Shown in pieces: positions 1-14,278 of a stretch of DNA of 64,000 nt; position 1 is the first letter of the stretch; the number at the start of each line of letters is the position of its first letter. Below the pieces are notes generated by a model. The model was not told the DNA's origin, did no database searches, and worked only from the letters and a program-made list of their open reading frames with translations. The stretch is from the NCBI GenBank assembly GCA_005281725.1, contig SSBO01000009.1, forward strand, positions 9,945,755 through 10,009,754. The letters are read 5' to 3'. Position numbers and translations under genes: made by a program. Source of the DNA: Wuchereria bancrofti (taxonomy: Eukaryota > Nematoda > Chromadorea > Rhabditida > Onchocercidae).

Positions 1-365
1 AGCAACTGATTTAACAATTAGTGATAAAACAATCTGACAACAAATCTAAATTGACATGCACATGTTTACTAATTCTTGTAAAATGATGCCTTGGTTAAAT
101 TTTAAATTAAATAATTAATCAATTAATTGAGCACTAATTGTTTTCCAATAATTTAAAATTTTGTTTTGTTTTCGGTTGTGTATGTGTAATGAATCACATA
201 ACAACTGATAAAACAATCTGACAACAGATCTAAATTGACATGCACATGTCTACTAACTCTTATAAAATGATAAATTTTGATTAATTTTTAAATCAAATAG
301 TTAATAAATTAATTAAGCACTAATTATTTTCCTATAATTTAAAATCATAGCGCTACAATTCATTG
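1..365. repeat. Two tandem copies of a 184-bp unit
   Basis: The stretch from about 20 to 170 recurs from about 204 to 355, with shared words such as AACAATCTGACAACA and ATTGACATGCACATGT offset by 184 bases and scattered substitutions. It lies upstream of the first gene; nothing coding is seen. Confidence 0.8.
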
Positions 366-900
366 ATCATTTAATGTCGTTTAAAAAAATGGCATCAATA
401 TAAATTGTTCATTTATCAACATCAAAAAATTTTTTTTTGCTTCACATGCATACTAATGCTGATAAAAATATGATTACTGCTAAATATTGATAAGATAATT
501 TTAGTATGATAATGAATTTTTGATTAATTTTTAAAAATTAAATAATGGTATACTGGATTATTGATATTTAAAAGATTATTCGTAAATATAACGTTTATTT
601 GATTAATATGATAAAAATAAGGTCCACTGATAAACATGAAATAAAGTTACTGATAAATATTGAATATTCGTAGTATGCATGTTTATCAATAAATGTGATA
701 GATATTTATGATTATTGATAAATAAATCAGTAGTGAGTGATAAAATGTTATTATCAAAGATTTCCTTTCATTAGTGTAATTTGAAAATCATAGATGGCAG
801 ATGATAGAATGATTATGATAAGTCATACGATTAATTCAATCGTCCACAACGTCGTCCATTTGGTCAGTTTATCACAACTTTTGACCTTATCATTGCCACC
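366..900 (+). promoter_or_regulatory. Upstream region of the small TSP1 gene, rich in GATAA words
   Basis: No coding signal is seen. GATAA or its complement TTATC occurs roughly fifteen times here, several as CTGATAA or TGATAA. In nematodes, TGATAA-type sites bind GATA factors such as the intestinal ELT-2 family, so this could be an enhancer. The pentamer is also common elsewhere in the window, so function is inference only. Confidence 0.4.
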
Positions 901-964
901 ATGCTGATAATAACTCGTCTTACAACTGCATACCTTGTCATCGCTTTCTTTATCATAAATACAG
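901..964 (+). other. Exon 1 of the small TSP1 gene, signal peptide exon
   Basis: ATG to donor GTAATT at 965, 64 nt, ending in phase 1. The codons spell a hydrophobic leader with a short polar start. The exon is less AT-rich than its flanks. A possible acceptor (TTTGGTCAG) lies about 35 bases upstream, so the mRNA could be trans-spliced there; this is a guess. Confidence 0.65.
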
Positions 965-3900
965 GTAATTGATAATTTGTATTCCTTATCATATTATATT
1001 AGCATTTAGTGGAAATTTTTTTATTTTAATCAACTAAAAAAAGAAGATCGTCCATTTTTTTTTCTAAAAAAAAAAATCTAAATATAAAATTTTTAATTTT
1101 AATAATAATACAATAGCAGGAAAACAAAAGTTTTTTTTGATTATTTCAAAATCAAAACAAAAAATAACTAAAATGAATCTGGGTAAAAGATAAAAAAATT
1201 TTGAAATAATTTTAAATGCTTCTAAGTGCTCATCTAGATTTATTATTATTTATCTAAATGAATTCAATCATAATTTTTTTTTATCAACTTATATCACTTA
1301 TTTTTTTTTTTTTTGCATTGAAACATACTTACAATATAAATCATTTTGAAATAATATCATTTAATGTTCAAAAATGATAATAAAATATTGAAAGCATTTT
1401 TAAATTAATAATTTTTTTTTTTTTTAATCACAGCTTTTGATTGCATTACATAATAATTGAAAAATGTTAGAAATTTTTTTAAAATATCGACTTTTTCATG
1501 AAAAAAAGAGCAAATTTAAGCTTTGATAAATTTTCGATTTCAAAAAAAAAAGAAAGAAAAAGTCGAGGAAAGATATAAAATAAAATGTTTTGTTATAAAT
1601 GTATGAAAGTAAAAATTGTTGCATTGATAGAAAACAAAAAAAAAAAAAATTATAAATAAAAAACCGAAAAATATCGTTCAAGCAGAAAAATAAGTTTCAT
1701 TTGTAAAAGGAAATAATTTCTGCTCAAATTGAAAAATGATAATCAAATTGAAATGAATTTAAATTGAAAATGTTTCAACATTCAAATATACATTAACTGA
1801 TAAAATTTAGAATAAAAATGTATGAAGCAAAAATTAAAATTGTAGCAAAATATTGAGATAATAAATTAATAAATAAATAACAAATAAGAATAGAATGGAA
1901 TAAAATAAAATAAAATTATCCATTTTAATTTATATTTTACCAAAAAAAAAGGGAAGAAAAAAAAACTTTTTTATCATTTTTGTTAGATAAAATTTGCAAA
2001 GTAATTATCAATCTTTAAACTGTCATTTTTTTCATTTCAAATTTTTAAAGAACTGATAAACTTTTTTAATTTGTTCGAATTACATAAAGAATTACGATGA
2101 ATTAAATTTATTAATTAATGATTTTTAAATCAAAACAATGTAAGAGGAAGCTATTCGGATAGCATTTTGAATGCTTTTCATGGTGACTTCTAGAAAATGA
2201 ACACATTTACTTCTTTTCATAAATTTTTTTCTCTTTGTTTTTATTTAATAAATTTAAATTCCTTACTTTAAAAAGAAAATGGAAAAATTCATCCATAAAA
2301 TGAAAGTATTTTTCTTTTTTTGAATTCATTCCTCTATTACTATTTTAAAAAAAAAAGTGTAAAAATAGCATAAAAAGAAATTTTCTTGAAAATCTTAGAT
2401 TGTCCATTTATGACAATTTCTTAATTATTTTAAAAGCTTTTAATTTTAATTAATAATTAAAGTAATGAAACTAAATGATTATCCAATGTAAGAATGAAAA
2501 AAATGATAATAATTAGATGTAATTAATTATTGTCTACAAAGAGTGCTATAAATTAAAGGATTTCTGTTTCTTTTTTTTTTTTTTAATTTTAAATTATTTC
2601 TATCATTCATTTGTTAATTTTTAAATGAAAGGCGTCACATCTTCTTAACTTTTCAATAATAATTAAATAGAAGAATGAACAAGAAATTGATAAATTTCAT
2701 AATAAATTTGACATATATGCTTGTATGCTATGAAGAAATAATATTAGAAATTAGAAATTAAAATATTGGAATTGGTAAAATTATATATTGGAAAAATTTT
2801 TTACTGTTATAAATAAAATTCCCTCGCAAGTTAGGAAAATTTTCTAAAAATAGTGGCTAAAAAGGATGTGAAATTAATAAATGAAATGAAAAGTATGAAA
2901 AAAGAAGAGTTAAACTATAACAAAAATAATAATATGAATTTTCTGAAATTAGTGGAAAATGGAATTCATTTATTATATCAAATATTAATTAAATATTTAA
3001 AATACCAATTAAGTACTGATTAAATATTTGCCAATTAAATATCTTTCTTCTAGTTTTTATGAAATAAATATTATGCGTAATAGAGATGAAAAAAAAAGAT
3101 GAATTTTTTTTAAAATTCTTAACAAAAGAAAAAAAAGAAGAAAATGAGGATAAATTTAATTAATAAATAATGAATAAATTAATTTAAATGAATAAGTAAG
3201 AACAAAAAAAAGCAAAGAATGGAAGGAAATGGAAAGAATAAGGAATGTAATAAATATTAATAATTTTAGAAAATAACTCAATTAATTATAAATATAAGTA
3301 CTAATACTAAATTTTATATAATTAAAATGGATGAAATGAAAATTTGAATATAAATAATAATTAAATATATAATAAAAGAAGCATTCAAAGCTTTGAAAAT
3401 ATAAAGTTGAAAGAATAAGTTAAAAGTAGGCGGAAAATGGCGCAAAATGATGAAAAATATTTAGGCCTAAGTGAGTTATTAAATATGAAAATGCATCTTT
3501 TCACTAAATACAAAAAAAAAAAAAAAAAAAGAATATTAGAAATAAAAATTTTTTCTTTTTCATAAATTTTCCAGTTAAATGAAGCGAATGAAATTTAGAA
3601 TGACGATGAATGAATGTGAAAATTAATTAAAATATTATAATTTTGATGATAGCATATTTGTCAATTTTTTTTTTAATTAGAAAAAAAAATTTTTTTTTTT
3701 TTGTTCTACGAATTAATTTTAACAGATTTTAATGGATTTTTTTCTTTGGATATTTTTAATAATAATAGTAATAAGAGTAGTGATAGTAATTAAAATAATA
3801 ATAATAATTGAAAAGAGAAAGCGAAAGAGAGAGAGGGAGGGAGAGGGAGAGAAAGAATAAAGAATCAATATATTAACTTTTTGTTAGTTTTGATGATTTG

Positions 3901-6900
3901 TTATGATTTAAATTTTGTTTTTGCACTTTTTCAAAATTCATTAGTTTTAATTAAAAATAATGAAATATGAAGTTATTAGCTAAATAAGTAAAAAATAAGC
4001 AAAATAAAATAAAGGATAAGAAGGTAATTGAATTCTTCCTTAATTCTTCCTCCTCCGTCAATTTTTCATTTTTTTTATTTTTTTTTTTGCTCCAGAAAAG
4101 ATTTATATTGCAAATATTTTATGATAGATGTAATTATTCATGGAAATGAATTGGTAGTTTTGTTTTATAACTGTTTTTCTTGTCCGGAAAACGGATATGC
4201 CTTGCTTTTTTCCATTTTCTTTTTTTTTTAAATTTTACAACTATTATAGAATTTTTTGTTCCGATATTCTCTCGAATGAAAAGCAAAAATCAATTTTGTT
4301 TTTCTTATTAACGATCATATTTAAATTAAAAAAAAAATTCATCAAAAAAAGAGAGATAAAAAGAGTAACAATTAAGGAACAGCAATAGTAATAATTGATA
4401 AAAGTTAAGTTGTTAATGATAAGATTTATACTTTAAGGCAATAAAAGTAATTGTAAAATGATAAGTAATGAGAAAACACTGAAAATACTGTTATCATGAC
4501 AAATTATAAATTAATGCTAGTGATAAGGATATTATGTACAATATTGCCAGTGATAAAGAATAAATACAAAGTTCAATGGACATACAGTGATAAGTAATGA
4601 CAAAATACTCTCAGCAAAACAAGTTATAAATTAATGTTAGTGATAAGGATCTTATGCACAGTATTATCAGTGATAAAGAATTAGTACAGAGTTCAATGGA
4701 CATATGATAATGAATATCGCATAGGACAAATATTTTTGCACTTTACTGATAATTTTTAACAGTTTATATTGTTGATAAAATACCTTAACAAATAAATAAG
4801 ATTGGTTTTTTTTTCCTTTAGTTTATTTTTGATTATTATATAGTTTTAACAATGTATTAAATTGTTATCAAATTTAAGATAACAATCTGAAGATTATAAA
4901 AGATTGAACTTTGCTGAGCAAAAAAATTTGTTAAACTTTTAAATGTTTTATAAATTATCATTTGGACGTAGATTTTAGTTTTTAAAAGTCTTTTTTTAGT
5001 AAGAAAAAATTTAATAAACAAAATTTCATAATTTTACAGCACATGGATCACCAACAAAGTCATCAATAGAAATTCTCATTGATGCAAATGTAAGTTTTTA
5101 ATTGTTATTTGAATTTTTAGATTTTTTGAAATTTTAAATTTATTAATTTTTGAAATTTACTAATAATCAATTTGTTGTGTCATACATTTTCCACATCAAT
5201 AAATTTATCTTTTCTAATTCAATTACTTACACTTTCTAACAATTTTTGCAAATTAATTAAATATTCAAATTATAATCAATAAACTGTTGAAATTATTGTT
5301 TCATAATATTAACTAAATTTTCAAATTATATTAATAATTTGTTAAAATTAACATTTTTTTATTAGTTTGCCAATTATACATATTATTTCATTTTAGTAAT
5401 TTTTTAAGCATAATCAATAAAAAGCATTAAAGTATAAATAAAGTAAAGTTAATAAAATTTTATTTTTACTTTTCACTATTTTGTGTCATTCAGTTTCGTT
5501 CTTCTTCCATGCAAACTTGAACTGATCAAATTTTTGATTGTTAGCATTTTTTTTAAAAAAAATTTAATTCATGGCATAAAGATAATTAGTTAATAGATTT
5601 TAATTTTTTTTCTTACTATATTAACTAGAAAAGACAATAATTATTCCATTAATACATTTCAAATTAATATATTAGTAAATTAATGGCAATTAATGAGGTA
5701 TTATTACGGTCGTATACTGCTGAAGTAATCATTTAAAAATTAATTACATTAATTAATATTTAGTTATGACTGCTAGCTGCTATTATAGTAATATTCATTA
5801 GCATTAAATTTGCATATATATTGTTTTTTAACTATTTATTTTTTCAAATATAAGTAATTGATTTCAATTTAACGTTTCTTTTATTTCGTATTTGAACTTG
5901 TTTAATTATAATTTATGCTTAATTATAATAAACCATATTTACTCATATATAAATTGTTACATTTAAATAAATAATCAATTTTAAATTAATTATATTATTG
6001 GAAAAAAAAAGAGAACCGGAAAAGAAAAATTATCTGAAATCATTTTTTCATCTTTTTCCTTGTTTTTTTTTTACAAAGCTTTTAATTTTTAAAAAATGGG
6101 AAATATAATACTGATAAACTTACATAAATTTTTGATAAACTTAATTTTAACTTAATAATTTTGAAACTTGATAAAACTTAATTAAAACTTGATAAACTTA
6201 ATTTTTGAAATTTTTCTTTTTTTCATTTAGTCTTTAACAATTTTTTAATTTAGGAAAATAAAAAAAAAAAAAAAAAGAAGCAAGGAAGGAAGGAAGCAGT
6301 CATTAGTGGACAATAAATTGTTAAAAGCTGAAACTTTTTTTTTTATTTTTGCACTTTTTTTTTTAAACTTGTATTTTCATTTTTTTTTTCTTTCCATTTC
6401 CACTTTAAATAAATATATTTCACTTCTTTCATCTCTCTTATTCTCTTCTCTCTTTTTTTTTTCAATTTTTAAAACATTTTCAGTGAAATAGAAAAAAAAA
6501 AAAATTAAGGAATTATTCATCCATAAATGCAAGCATTAGGAAATAAAATTGCATATGTAACGAATAACATCATTGCATTTAGTTTGAAAAATAAATAAAA
6601 AAAAGTAGCGGAAAAAAGTTACGAAATAATCAGTGAAATGGGTAAAATTGCGGGTAAAATTATGGGTAAAATATAAATTTGCACAAATAGTATAAAAATT
6701 TTGGCCTAAATTGCATATCAAAATATATGTTAGTGTTAAAATAATTAGTTTAAAAAAAAATTTGTTTCTTTTTCACTTTTTTTTTTTTTTTTGAAAGGAA
6801 ATGTTAATTAGCTAATTATGTTTGTTAATATATTTCATCTTATCCTCTTTAATTTATGATAAGTTTTTATTTTTTTTTTTTTTTAGTGAATGAATAAATG

Positions 6901-9900
6901 AAAAAATTAAAATTATAATTATATTTGTCTTTTTCGATTTTTTTATTTTTCATAGTAATAATTTTAAATTAATAATATTTCAAATTTTTTTAATTGCGTT
7001 AATCTAAAGAAATTTTCTTTTTTTTTTTTGGAAAAAAATTTAATTAGCTAATTACACATATTATCATGTTTTATCTTATCTTCTTAACTTTATGATAAGT
7101 TTTTATTTTTTGAATAGATGAAAAAAATTGAAAATATAATTATATTTATCTTTTTCAATTTTTTATTTCTCATAGTAATAATTTTAAATTAATAATATTT
7201 CAAATTTTTTTAATTGCGTTAACTTAAAAAAATTATTTTCGTTTTTCGTTTTTTTGAAAAAAAATTTAATTAGCTAATTATACATATTGGGATGTTTTAT
7301 CTTATCTTCTTAACTTTATGACAAAGTTTTTTAATTTTTTTTCTTAAATAAATAAATGGAAAAATTGAAATTGCATTCATATTTATCTCTTTCAAATTTT
7401 TTTCACACTAATAATTTTAGGTTAATAATATTTCGAATTTTTTAATTGAAAAACTTTAATCATTTAATTTAAATTAAATGTATGCAATGAATTTATATAA
7501 AATAAAACATTTATAAAGAGAAATGTATGTGAAATGTGGAAATTTTATTTATTTATTTATTTTTTCTTAAATTTTAGGAAAATGATAAAAATGAGACGGA
7601 AATTCATCAGATGGAAACATATTCGTCTATTGCAAGCGCAAAATCACTTCAACAAATCAATGGAAAATTTCGTAAGCCATTTTGATATTAAATTTCAAAT
7701 TTTAAATAATAGAAAAAATAGAAAAAAGAAAAATGTCAAAAATTAAACAATCATTTTATGCTTTCTTTTCTTTTTTCTTTCTTTTTTTATAATACTTATA
7801 CTGATTTTAATATTCGATTAAATTCAAAATCTTATCATACTATTCTAACAAATAAGTATTTAATTACTATTTATTAGCTAATTACTGAAATTAGAAATCA
7901 TTACCATAAAGCATTGATCAAAAGTATATTTACAATTATTTTGATCGTTATTTAATTAAAATTATTGAAATTACCAATTATTGAATTATTAAAAATTAAA
8001 AAGTCATTATCATAAAGCATTTATCAAAAGTGTATTTACAATTATTTTGATCGTTATTTAATTAAAATTATTGAAATTACCAATTATTGAATTATTGAAA
8101 TTAGAAATTAAAAATCGATTACTGAGAAGTTATTGAAATTAGAAATTAAAAAAACAATTACTGAGAAATTGTTAAAATTAGAGATTAAAAAATCATTACC
8201 ATAAAGCATTTATCAAAAGTACATTTACAATTATTTTGATCGTTATTTGATTAAAATTATTGAAATTACCAGTTATTGAATTATTGAAATTAGAAATTAA
8301 AAAATCGATTACTGAGAAGTTATTGAAATTAGAAATTAAAAAATCATTATCATAAAGCATTTATCAAAACTATATTTACAATTATTTTGATCGTTATTTA
8401 AATACAACTAATGAAATTCTTGAAATTGGAAATTAAAAAATCATTATCACAAAACATTTATCAGAAATATATTTACAATTATATCATTATGGCTGGAGCA
8501 TTTACCATGTTTTTTTGTCTTATTTAATTAGCTTATCAATCATATCAATCTACTAAAATTTCTATTTTTTTATTCTTGTAGAAATTAAATATTTTGAATT
8601 AATTAATTAATTAATATTGCATGTAATTAATGTTATAAGTAATTAGAAAACTAAGATAGAGAATAAAAAAAACAAATATAACCAAATGTTTAACAAAGTT
8701 TATGCATGTAATATTAATATAATTATTTTAAAATTTAAAAAAAATTTTTTGAGTGAAATTTTATTAAAATTGAAATTTTAAGATTTTTTTTTTCGTTTTT
8801 ATATTTAACGTACGATATTTTTGTATTTAACATATGATAAATCATGGAAAAAATTATCATTAAAATATTTTTACTTTCAAATTTGAGAAAGAAAGAAAGA
8901 GGAAGAGAGAGAGGGAAAGACAAGAAATGAAAAAACGAATTAATAAATAAATAATTAAATGATATATAGTGAAATATTCAAAAAAAAGTGATAAACGAAA
9001 TAAGAAAAAAAAATGAAAATTAAAAATATATTTAAAAATAATGAAGAAATAATCAGCTAACTTTCAAAAATAATTATACCCGTTGATAACGATAATGATA
9101 AGGATAACACCACTGATAAGTAATAATAAGTCGGTAGTAAAAGTGGCAAAGCAAAAATTAACAATAAAAATTAGTGCTAAAAATGAAGAGAGGAATTTCG
9201 CTGATAAGAATTATCAGGAATAATTATAGAGAAGAAAAAATTATCATTGATATAATTTTTTTATCCTGATAATGTTAGTAAGAATACAAAAACAGTAGTA
9301 AAAGATGATAAAAATGTAAACAACCATAAAAATATAAGAAAAATGAAAAAAAAAACTTTTTTCTTCTTTCTAGTTTTTAGCATTTCTATTTATTATCTTA
9401 TTTGAAAATTTCTTATCCATTAAATTTAATTTATATTTCGAAATATCTAAACATTTTCAATATTCAATATGATTTCATAATTTACTAAACTTTAGCAAAT
9501 AAAATTTTTCATTTTAATATACAATAATTAATATAATTTCATATCAAATTTTAATACATAAATTTTTGACATTTATTTCAGAATATATAATTATATTTGA
9601 CAAACTACAAAATCATTCTAATCAACGTTATTTTAATAAAAGAAAATTAAAACGAAAAGAAGAAAAGAAAACGATGAAGAGAGAAGGAATGAAATTAAAA
9701 ACGAAATAAAAAATAAAGTTATGATGTAAATAAAAAAAGAAAATGTGAAATAATTGTTAGAATTTAAAATGTCAGTAAAAAACAATAAAAAGAATGATTT
9801 TAGTTTTTTTTTCATTATATTTGAAATATTTGTTGAATGAAATTTATTGCAATGGAATAAATCAGAAAATATTGGATAGCTTAATTTAATAAAAACATCA

Positions 9901-12900
9901 AAATATAAATGTGTATCGAATGAAAATGATTTGCAATAAAAGCAACGAAATAATTAAATAATACAATTCAAAACAAGAAAACAATTTTTGCTATCTTCAA
10001 CAAATTGTTTATGTAAACAACATTTCAAATATTTTTACTCTTTTTTTTTTTTAAGGGAAAATATATTTGAGAAAGAAAATGAAAAAGAAGAAAAAGGAAA
10101 ACATTTATGATTGTTTTATAATTTAAAATATAAAATATCAAAAAAATGAAAAAATTTAAATTTTTTTAAAAAAAATTGGGAAATTTTTGGAAAGAAAATT
10201 TTCTAAACATAATTTTGCACTAGTAAATTTCTTTTTATCTTAAACTTACTTAAATATTTCAAGATATTTGATAACATTTTATATTTTAAATATATTTAAT
10301 AATTATTTTTTCGTCCAACAATGATTTTTATTCTTTCATGAAATAATTAAATAGTTTTAAGCGAGAAAAAATTTTTTAAAATTATTTTCAACGATTGAAA
10401 AAGCAGAACGGATTGAAGTACTTATATTATTATAGTATTAATTTATATAATTTTTAATATAATAATTTATTGAACAGCTTATATATTTAATAATTTTCTT
10501 TTCTTTGTATATACACTTTGCATGCACTCATGCATGCATGCATGCATGCATGTAAGTATACATGCAGAAATTATTAAAAATCAACAAATAATTTCGATGA
10601 TTAAAATTATTCAATTATCTTTAAGTCATCTTATTAATGATATTATCATTTTAATTGTTAATATGTAATTTAGATCGTTGCTAGCAATTTAAAATAATTT
10701 TAATTCGTTGTGGAATTAATTAAGTATTTCAATAATTCTTTGTCATATGTATTTTTTTTTTTGTGCAGCTTATATAGCTGATGAAATTAGATTTAAATAT
10801 TTTATAAATTTTATCAAGAAGAAATTTTACAGAAATTAAAATGAATGTTTTGAGAAAAGTTAAGAAAAAAATGGCAAGAGAAATTAATGTTTAAAAATTA
10901 CAAATATAATCATTTCATTTGTTTCCGTGTTTGTTTGAAAAATAAAGAAAAAAAATAAAAATGAATAAAAATTAAAAAATTGCCAAATGCCCTAAATATA
11001 ATGATGGAAAGAGAAATTGTGTTTACTTTTTTAAAATATGAAAAAGCGGTGCAAAAAAATAAAAGAATGGAAAGGATAACAAAATTTTAAACAAAAAAAA
11101 AATTTTCAAATTTACTCGTTTAAAAATATTTCTTTCATATTTCATGAAAAAAAAACAGTGAAATGTGAAAAATGATTGTCATATATTCAATATTATTCAT
11201 TCAAATTTTCGCCAATTGTTTTTTTTTTTTTTTTTTTGGATGTACAAATTTTAACTTTCATTTCAATCATTTTAACAAATGTCATTCTAATTCTAAAGAA
11301 AAAAAAATGTTTTAAAAACAACAAAAACGAAAAATAGAAAGAAAAATGAAATTATAAAATTTAAAACTTGAAAAACAATTAGGAAGTGGAAAAGAAAAAG
11401 AATTGCCGATGAAATTAAAGAAATTTTTTCAGCAATAAAAAAAAGTAAAATTCATTAAAATGTAAATAATATGATTAATGCTCATTTGATTTCTCTTTTA
11501 CAAACAACAATAATAATAACAACAACATAACAAGTCAATTAAATTTTATTTCGAAAAATTTTGCATCAAAAAAAAGAGAGAGAAAATGTTAAAAAAAGGA
11601 GAAAACAAAGTGATAAGAATAAATTATGAATGATAAAATAAACTAATAAATATTTACATGCTAATTAATTGTTTATTTTAATTAAACAAAAAATATTTTA
11701 TTTCTTTAGAAGTATATTTATAAAATTAAAAAAAAATTCAAGATTTTATAAAAAATTTCCTTTTTTTTTAATTATGAGCTTTTAAATTATTTTATAAATT
11801 TTTTTTATAATTTTTGAATTATTTTTTTAAATTGTTTTAAATTTTAAATCAATTTATGAGTCTTAAATTTTTAAAAATTAAATTATTATTTTTTTAAATT
11901 CTGGCGAGAATGAAAATTTGAGAATTTAACTTCGAAAGAGAGATGAAAAAAAGTTGAATTAGATTTTTATCATAAAAGAATAAATTTGTACAGGAAAATC
12001 GGATTTGTGAATATTTCAGGAATTATTTCTAATTCCGATGATAACTTGGAAATAGATTATCTTATCAATTTTTTTAAACAAAGTCTAAACAATTTTTCAT
12101 TTCTATAAATAAAAGAGCAAAATAAATCAAAATTTTATTATTTCCATTTCTAGTGTGATTGCATTTCATTTTAATGCATTGAATTTAATTTTGCAAAATT
12201 AAATTTTAAATTAAAAAATATTAATATCAAAAGTAAATATGATAGAAAGCTCTTATTTAAGCTCATATTTGTTTGATTTTAAAAGAGAAAATAACAGTGA
12301 AATAAGTTATTGGTTATCTTATTTTTAATTTCAGTAAAAAATTTTGGAAGGAAATTGTTTTTTTTTTTTTTTTTTTAAATTGACTGACAAAATTTTTTTT
12401 ATATTTGAAATAAGAAAGGTAAATTAATTGATGGAATAATAAAAATTATCAAATAATTGAAAATATTAACATAATTGTTGAGAGTTTTTTCTTTTTCATT
12501 TATACTTAAATTTAATGAAAAATGATAATTGTAATTACAAGAGATTTAAAATTTGATAATTTATTTTTTTTTTAAAAAATAGCATTAAATTGAAAATGCT
12601 ATACTTTATTTTAAAAAATATGCCAATATAGAAATTAATAGAAATGAAATATTGAAAAATATTGAAATGATTTTTGAAATTAGTTAAAATACCTCAGCTT
12701 ATTAATGATGCTAAATTTCTAGTGCCTAGTTTAAAATGATTGAAAAGTTTTTTTGTTAGTGTTTCATTTTTTGGTTTTTTAAATTTTTTTTGATAGTTGC
12801 TAAGATTTTAATAAAATTTTCAATAATTTATAAGCAAAGGCTTGTAGATTAAAGAAAAAAAAAACAAAGATTGAGGGAAAAGATTTTAATATTAAAGTAA

Positions 12901-14278
12901 GAAATTTTAAAATGTCCTTTTCAAGCTTTATCTGTTTCAATTTTTTAAATCATTAGATATTAATTATAGTCGAATAACTCCTTACAGATCTCCTTGTAAG
13001 CGTTTAATTTCTTTTAAAACTTTTCGTTTTTCCTTTTAACAATCGCTCATTAGCTTAATAAATGTTTCGTAAAATATTTTTTAAATTTAATTTGAAAAAA
13101 ATAGAGCAAGAAAGGAGTAGGAAAAAACTCAAAAAAGAAATGTGAAACACAGTTTATTAAATTTTTTTTTTTAGTTTTGTATGATTAAAAAAAAATTTAT
13201 AAATTTTAAAATTTAGGTTTTACAACAATGAGATAATTTTAGAAAAAATTAGTTTATAATAATAGTGGAAAATAAATATTATTAAAGATATTAAAGTACT
13301 TTGTTTTTTTTTTTCTTCCTTGCTTTCTAAATTTTCATATAATTAGTTGATTAGATAATTTTATAATGACAATTAAGAAATATCTGAATGATAATATTTA
13401 CTTTAAAATTTTTTTTAAGCTCTTTTTTTAGGTAGACATAATTTTGCTTTTTTGAGAAAACTTATCGTCGTTTAATTTTTTTTTTCGGATTGCTTAAATT
13501 TTGATATATTTATCAAATTTTTGTTATTAGTTTTTTTTTGACTTTTTCTTGAAGAGAATAATGATTATTTATCATTTATTAATTCACTATCATTAATTAA
13601 TTCATTTAATTAATTTAAATAATTCATTCATTATCTTCTTTTGTTCCTCTTGAATACGTATTATATAAATGTGTTCAATTTTTGTTTTTTTTAAATAATT
13701 AAATTTAAAATGTATTGTTGTAGAATACATTTATTATGATTAAAATTTTAAAGTTTCTTAAGTTTCATTAATGATTTTTTTTAATTTTAAAGTTTATTAA
13801 ATTTCATTAATAATTTTATTTGAAAAATTTTTAAATTAATAAATGAAAATAATGTTTTATTGATTAATTTACAGATTCAATGTTGTTGACAAATTGGCAA
13901 GAATGGAGTAGTTGGAGTAATTGTAGAAATGGTGAACGTACACGATTTCGTTCATGTGTATCATCACTATCACCGTTATCATCGTTATCACCACTATCAT
14001 CGTTATCATCATCACAATTTACTAATGATACAATAATCATTGATAATACTAATTTCAATCAAAATGCAACAGTTCAAATGAATTTTTTAACAGTTTGTGA
14101 TTTAAACAAAATTGAAACTGAACGACAATTTTGTTTTATAGCAAATAAAAATGCAAATAAAAATCAAAAGTTAGTCAATTTGAATCCATTTATGATTGAA
14201 GAAGAAATTACTGCGTCATATTTAAAACGACCAAAGATTAATTCCGAACCAATTAAAGTAATCAAAATTCATGATTAA
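901..14278 (+). CDS. Small secreted protein with one TSP1-like domain (203 aa, 4 exons)
   Basis: Exons are 901-964, 5040-5089, 7578-7671 and 13875-14278; phases (1, 0, 1) match at every junction and the total is 612 nt with a TAA stop. The ATG at 901 has a GCCACC context. It opens a hydrophobic signal peptide of about 21 residues (MLIITRLTTAYLVIAFFIINT). Residues 23-70 are a polar linker with no recognised fold. Residues 76-156 resemble a TSP1 repeat: three tryptophans (W77, W80, W83), C86, an RTRFRSC segment ending at C97, then C144 and C156. Between C97 and C144 lies a low-complexity Ser-Leu-Pro run written by a TTATCA-type repeat. Only four of the usual six cysteines are present. TSP1 domains usually bind matrix or glycans outside the cell; that role is inferred. 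The introns are 4.1, 2.5 and 6.2 kb. The weakest points are the tiny exon 2 and whether the C-terminus ends here. A secreted matrix or surface protein is likely. Confidence 0.7.
4440..4720. repeat. 120-bp tandem repeat, about 2.3 copies, in intron 1
   Basis: AGTGATAAGGAT and TTCAATGGACATA recur at a 120-base offset (for example 4520 and 4640). Each unit carries two or three TGATAA words. It lies in intron 1 (965-5039) of the small TSP1 gene, which otherwise shows only AT-rich DNA and homopolymer tracts. Confidence 0.8.
6750..7470. repeat. Three tandem copies of a unit of about 230 bp in intron 2
   Basis: A block containing TTAATTAGCTAATTA, TTTTATCTTATCTTCTTAAC and TAATAATTTTAAATTAATAA recurs with GCTAATT near 6811, 7047 and 7273. 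Copies differ by small indels. No protein frame is shared by the copies. It ends just before exon 3 of the small TSP1 gene. Confidence 0.75.
7900..8490. repeat. Nested tandem repeat at the start of intron 3
   Basis: Five units begin with AAAGCATTTATCAAAA (or a variant) followed by a segment containing ATTTACAATTATTTTGATCG. Unit lengths vary from about 100 to 180 bases because an internal GAAATTAGAAATTAAAAA motif is itself repeated one to four times. Non-coding. Confidence 0.8.
9070..9320. promoter_or_regulatory. GATAA-dense segment in intron 3
   Basis: About ten GATAA/TTATC words lie in 250 bases, starting with GATAACGATAATGATAAGG. This could be an intronic enhancer for a GATA factor or simply a decayed GATAAN repeat. 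The rest of intron 3 (7672-13874) shows nothing beyond AT-rich sequence, homopolymers and a TGCA microsatellite. Confidence 0.3.
10517..10565. repeat. (TGCA)n microsatellite
   Basis: Seven or so near-perfect TGCA/CATG units, self-complementary, in intron 3 of the small TSP1 gene. Able to form a hairpin; no function is suggested. Confidence 0.85.

Noticed and set aside
13864..14058. Asp/Asn-rich frame on the - strand
   Set aside because: Antisense reading of the repeat inside exon 4 of the small TSP1 gene.
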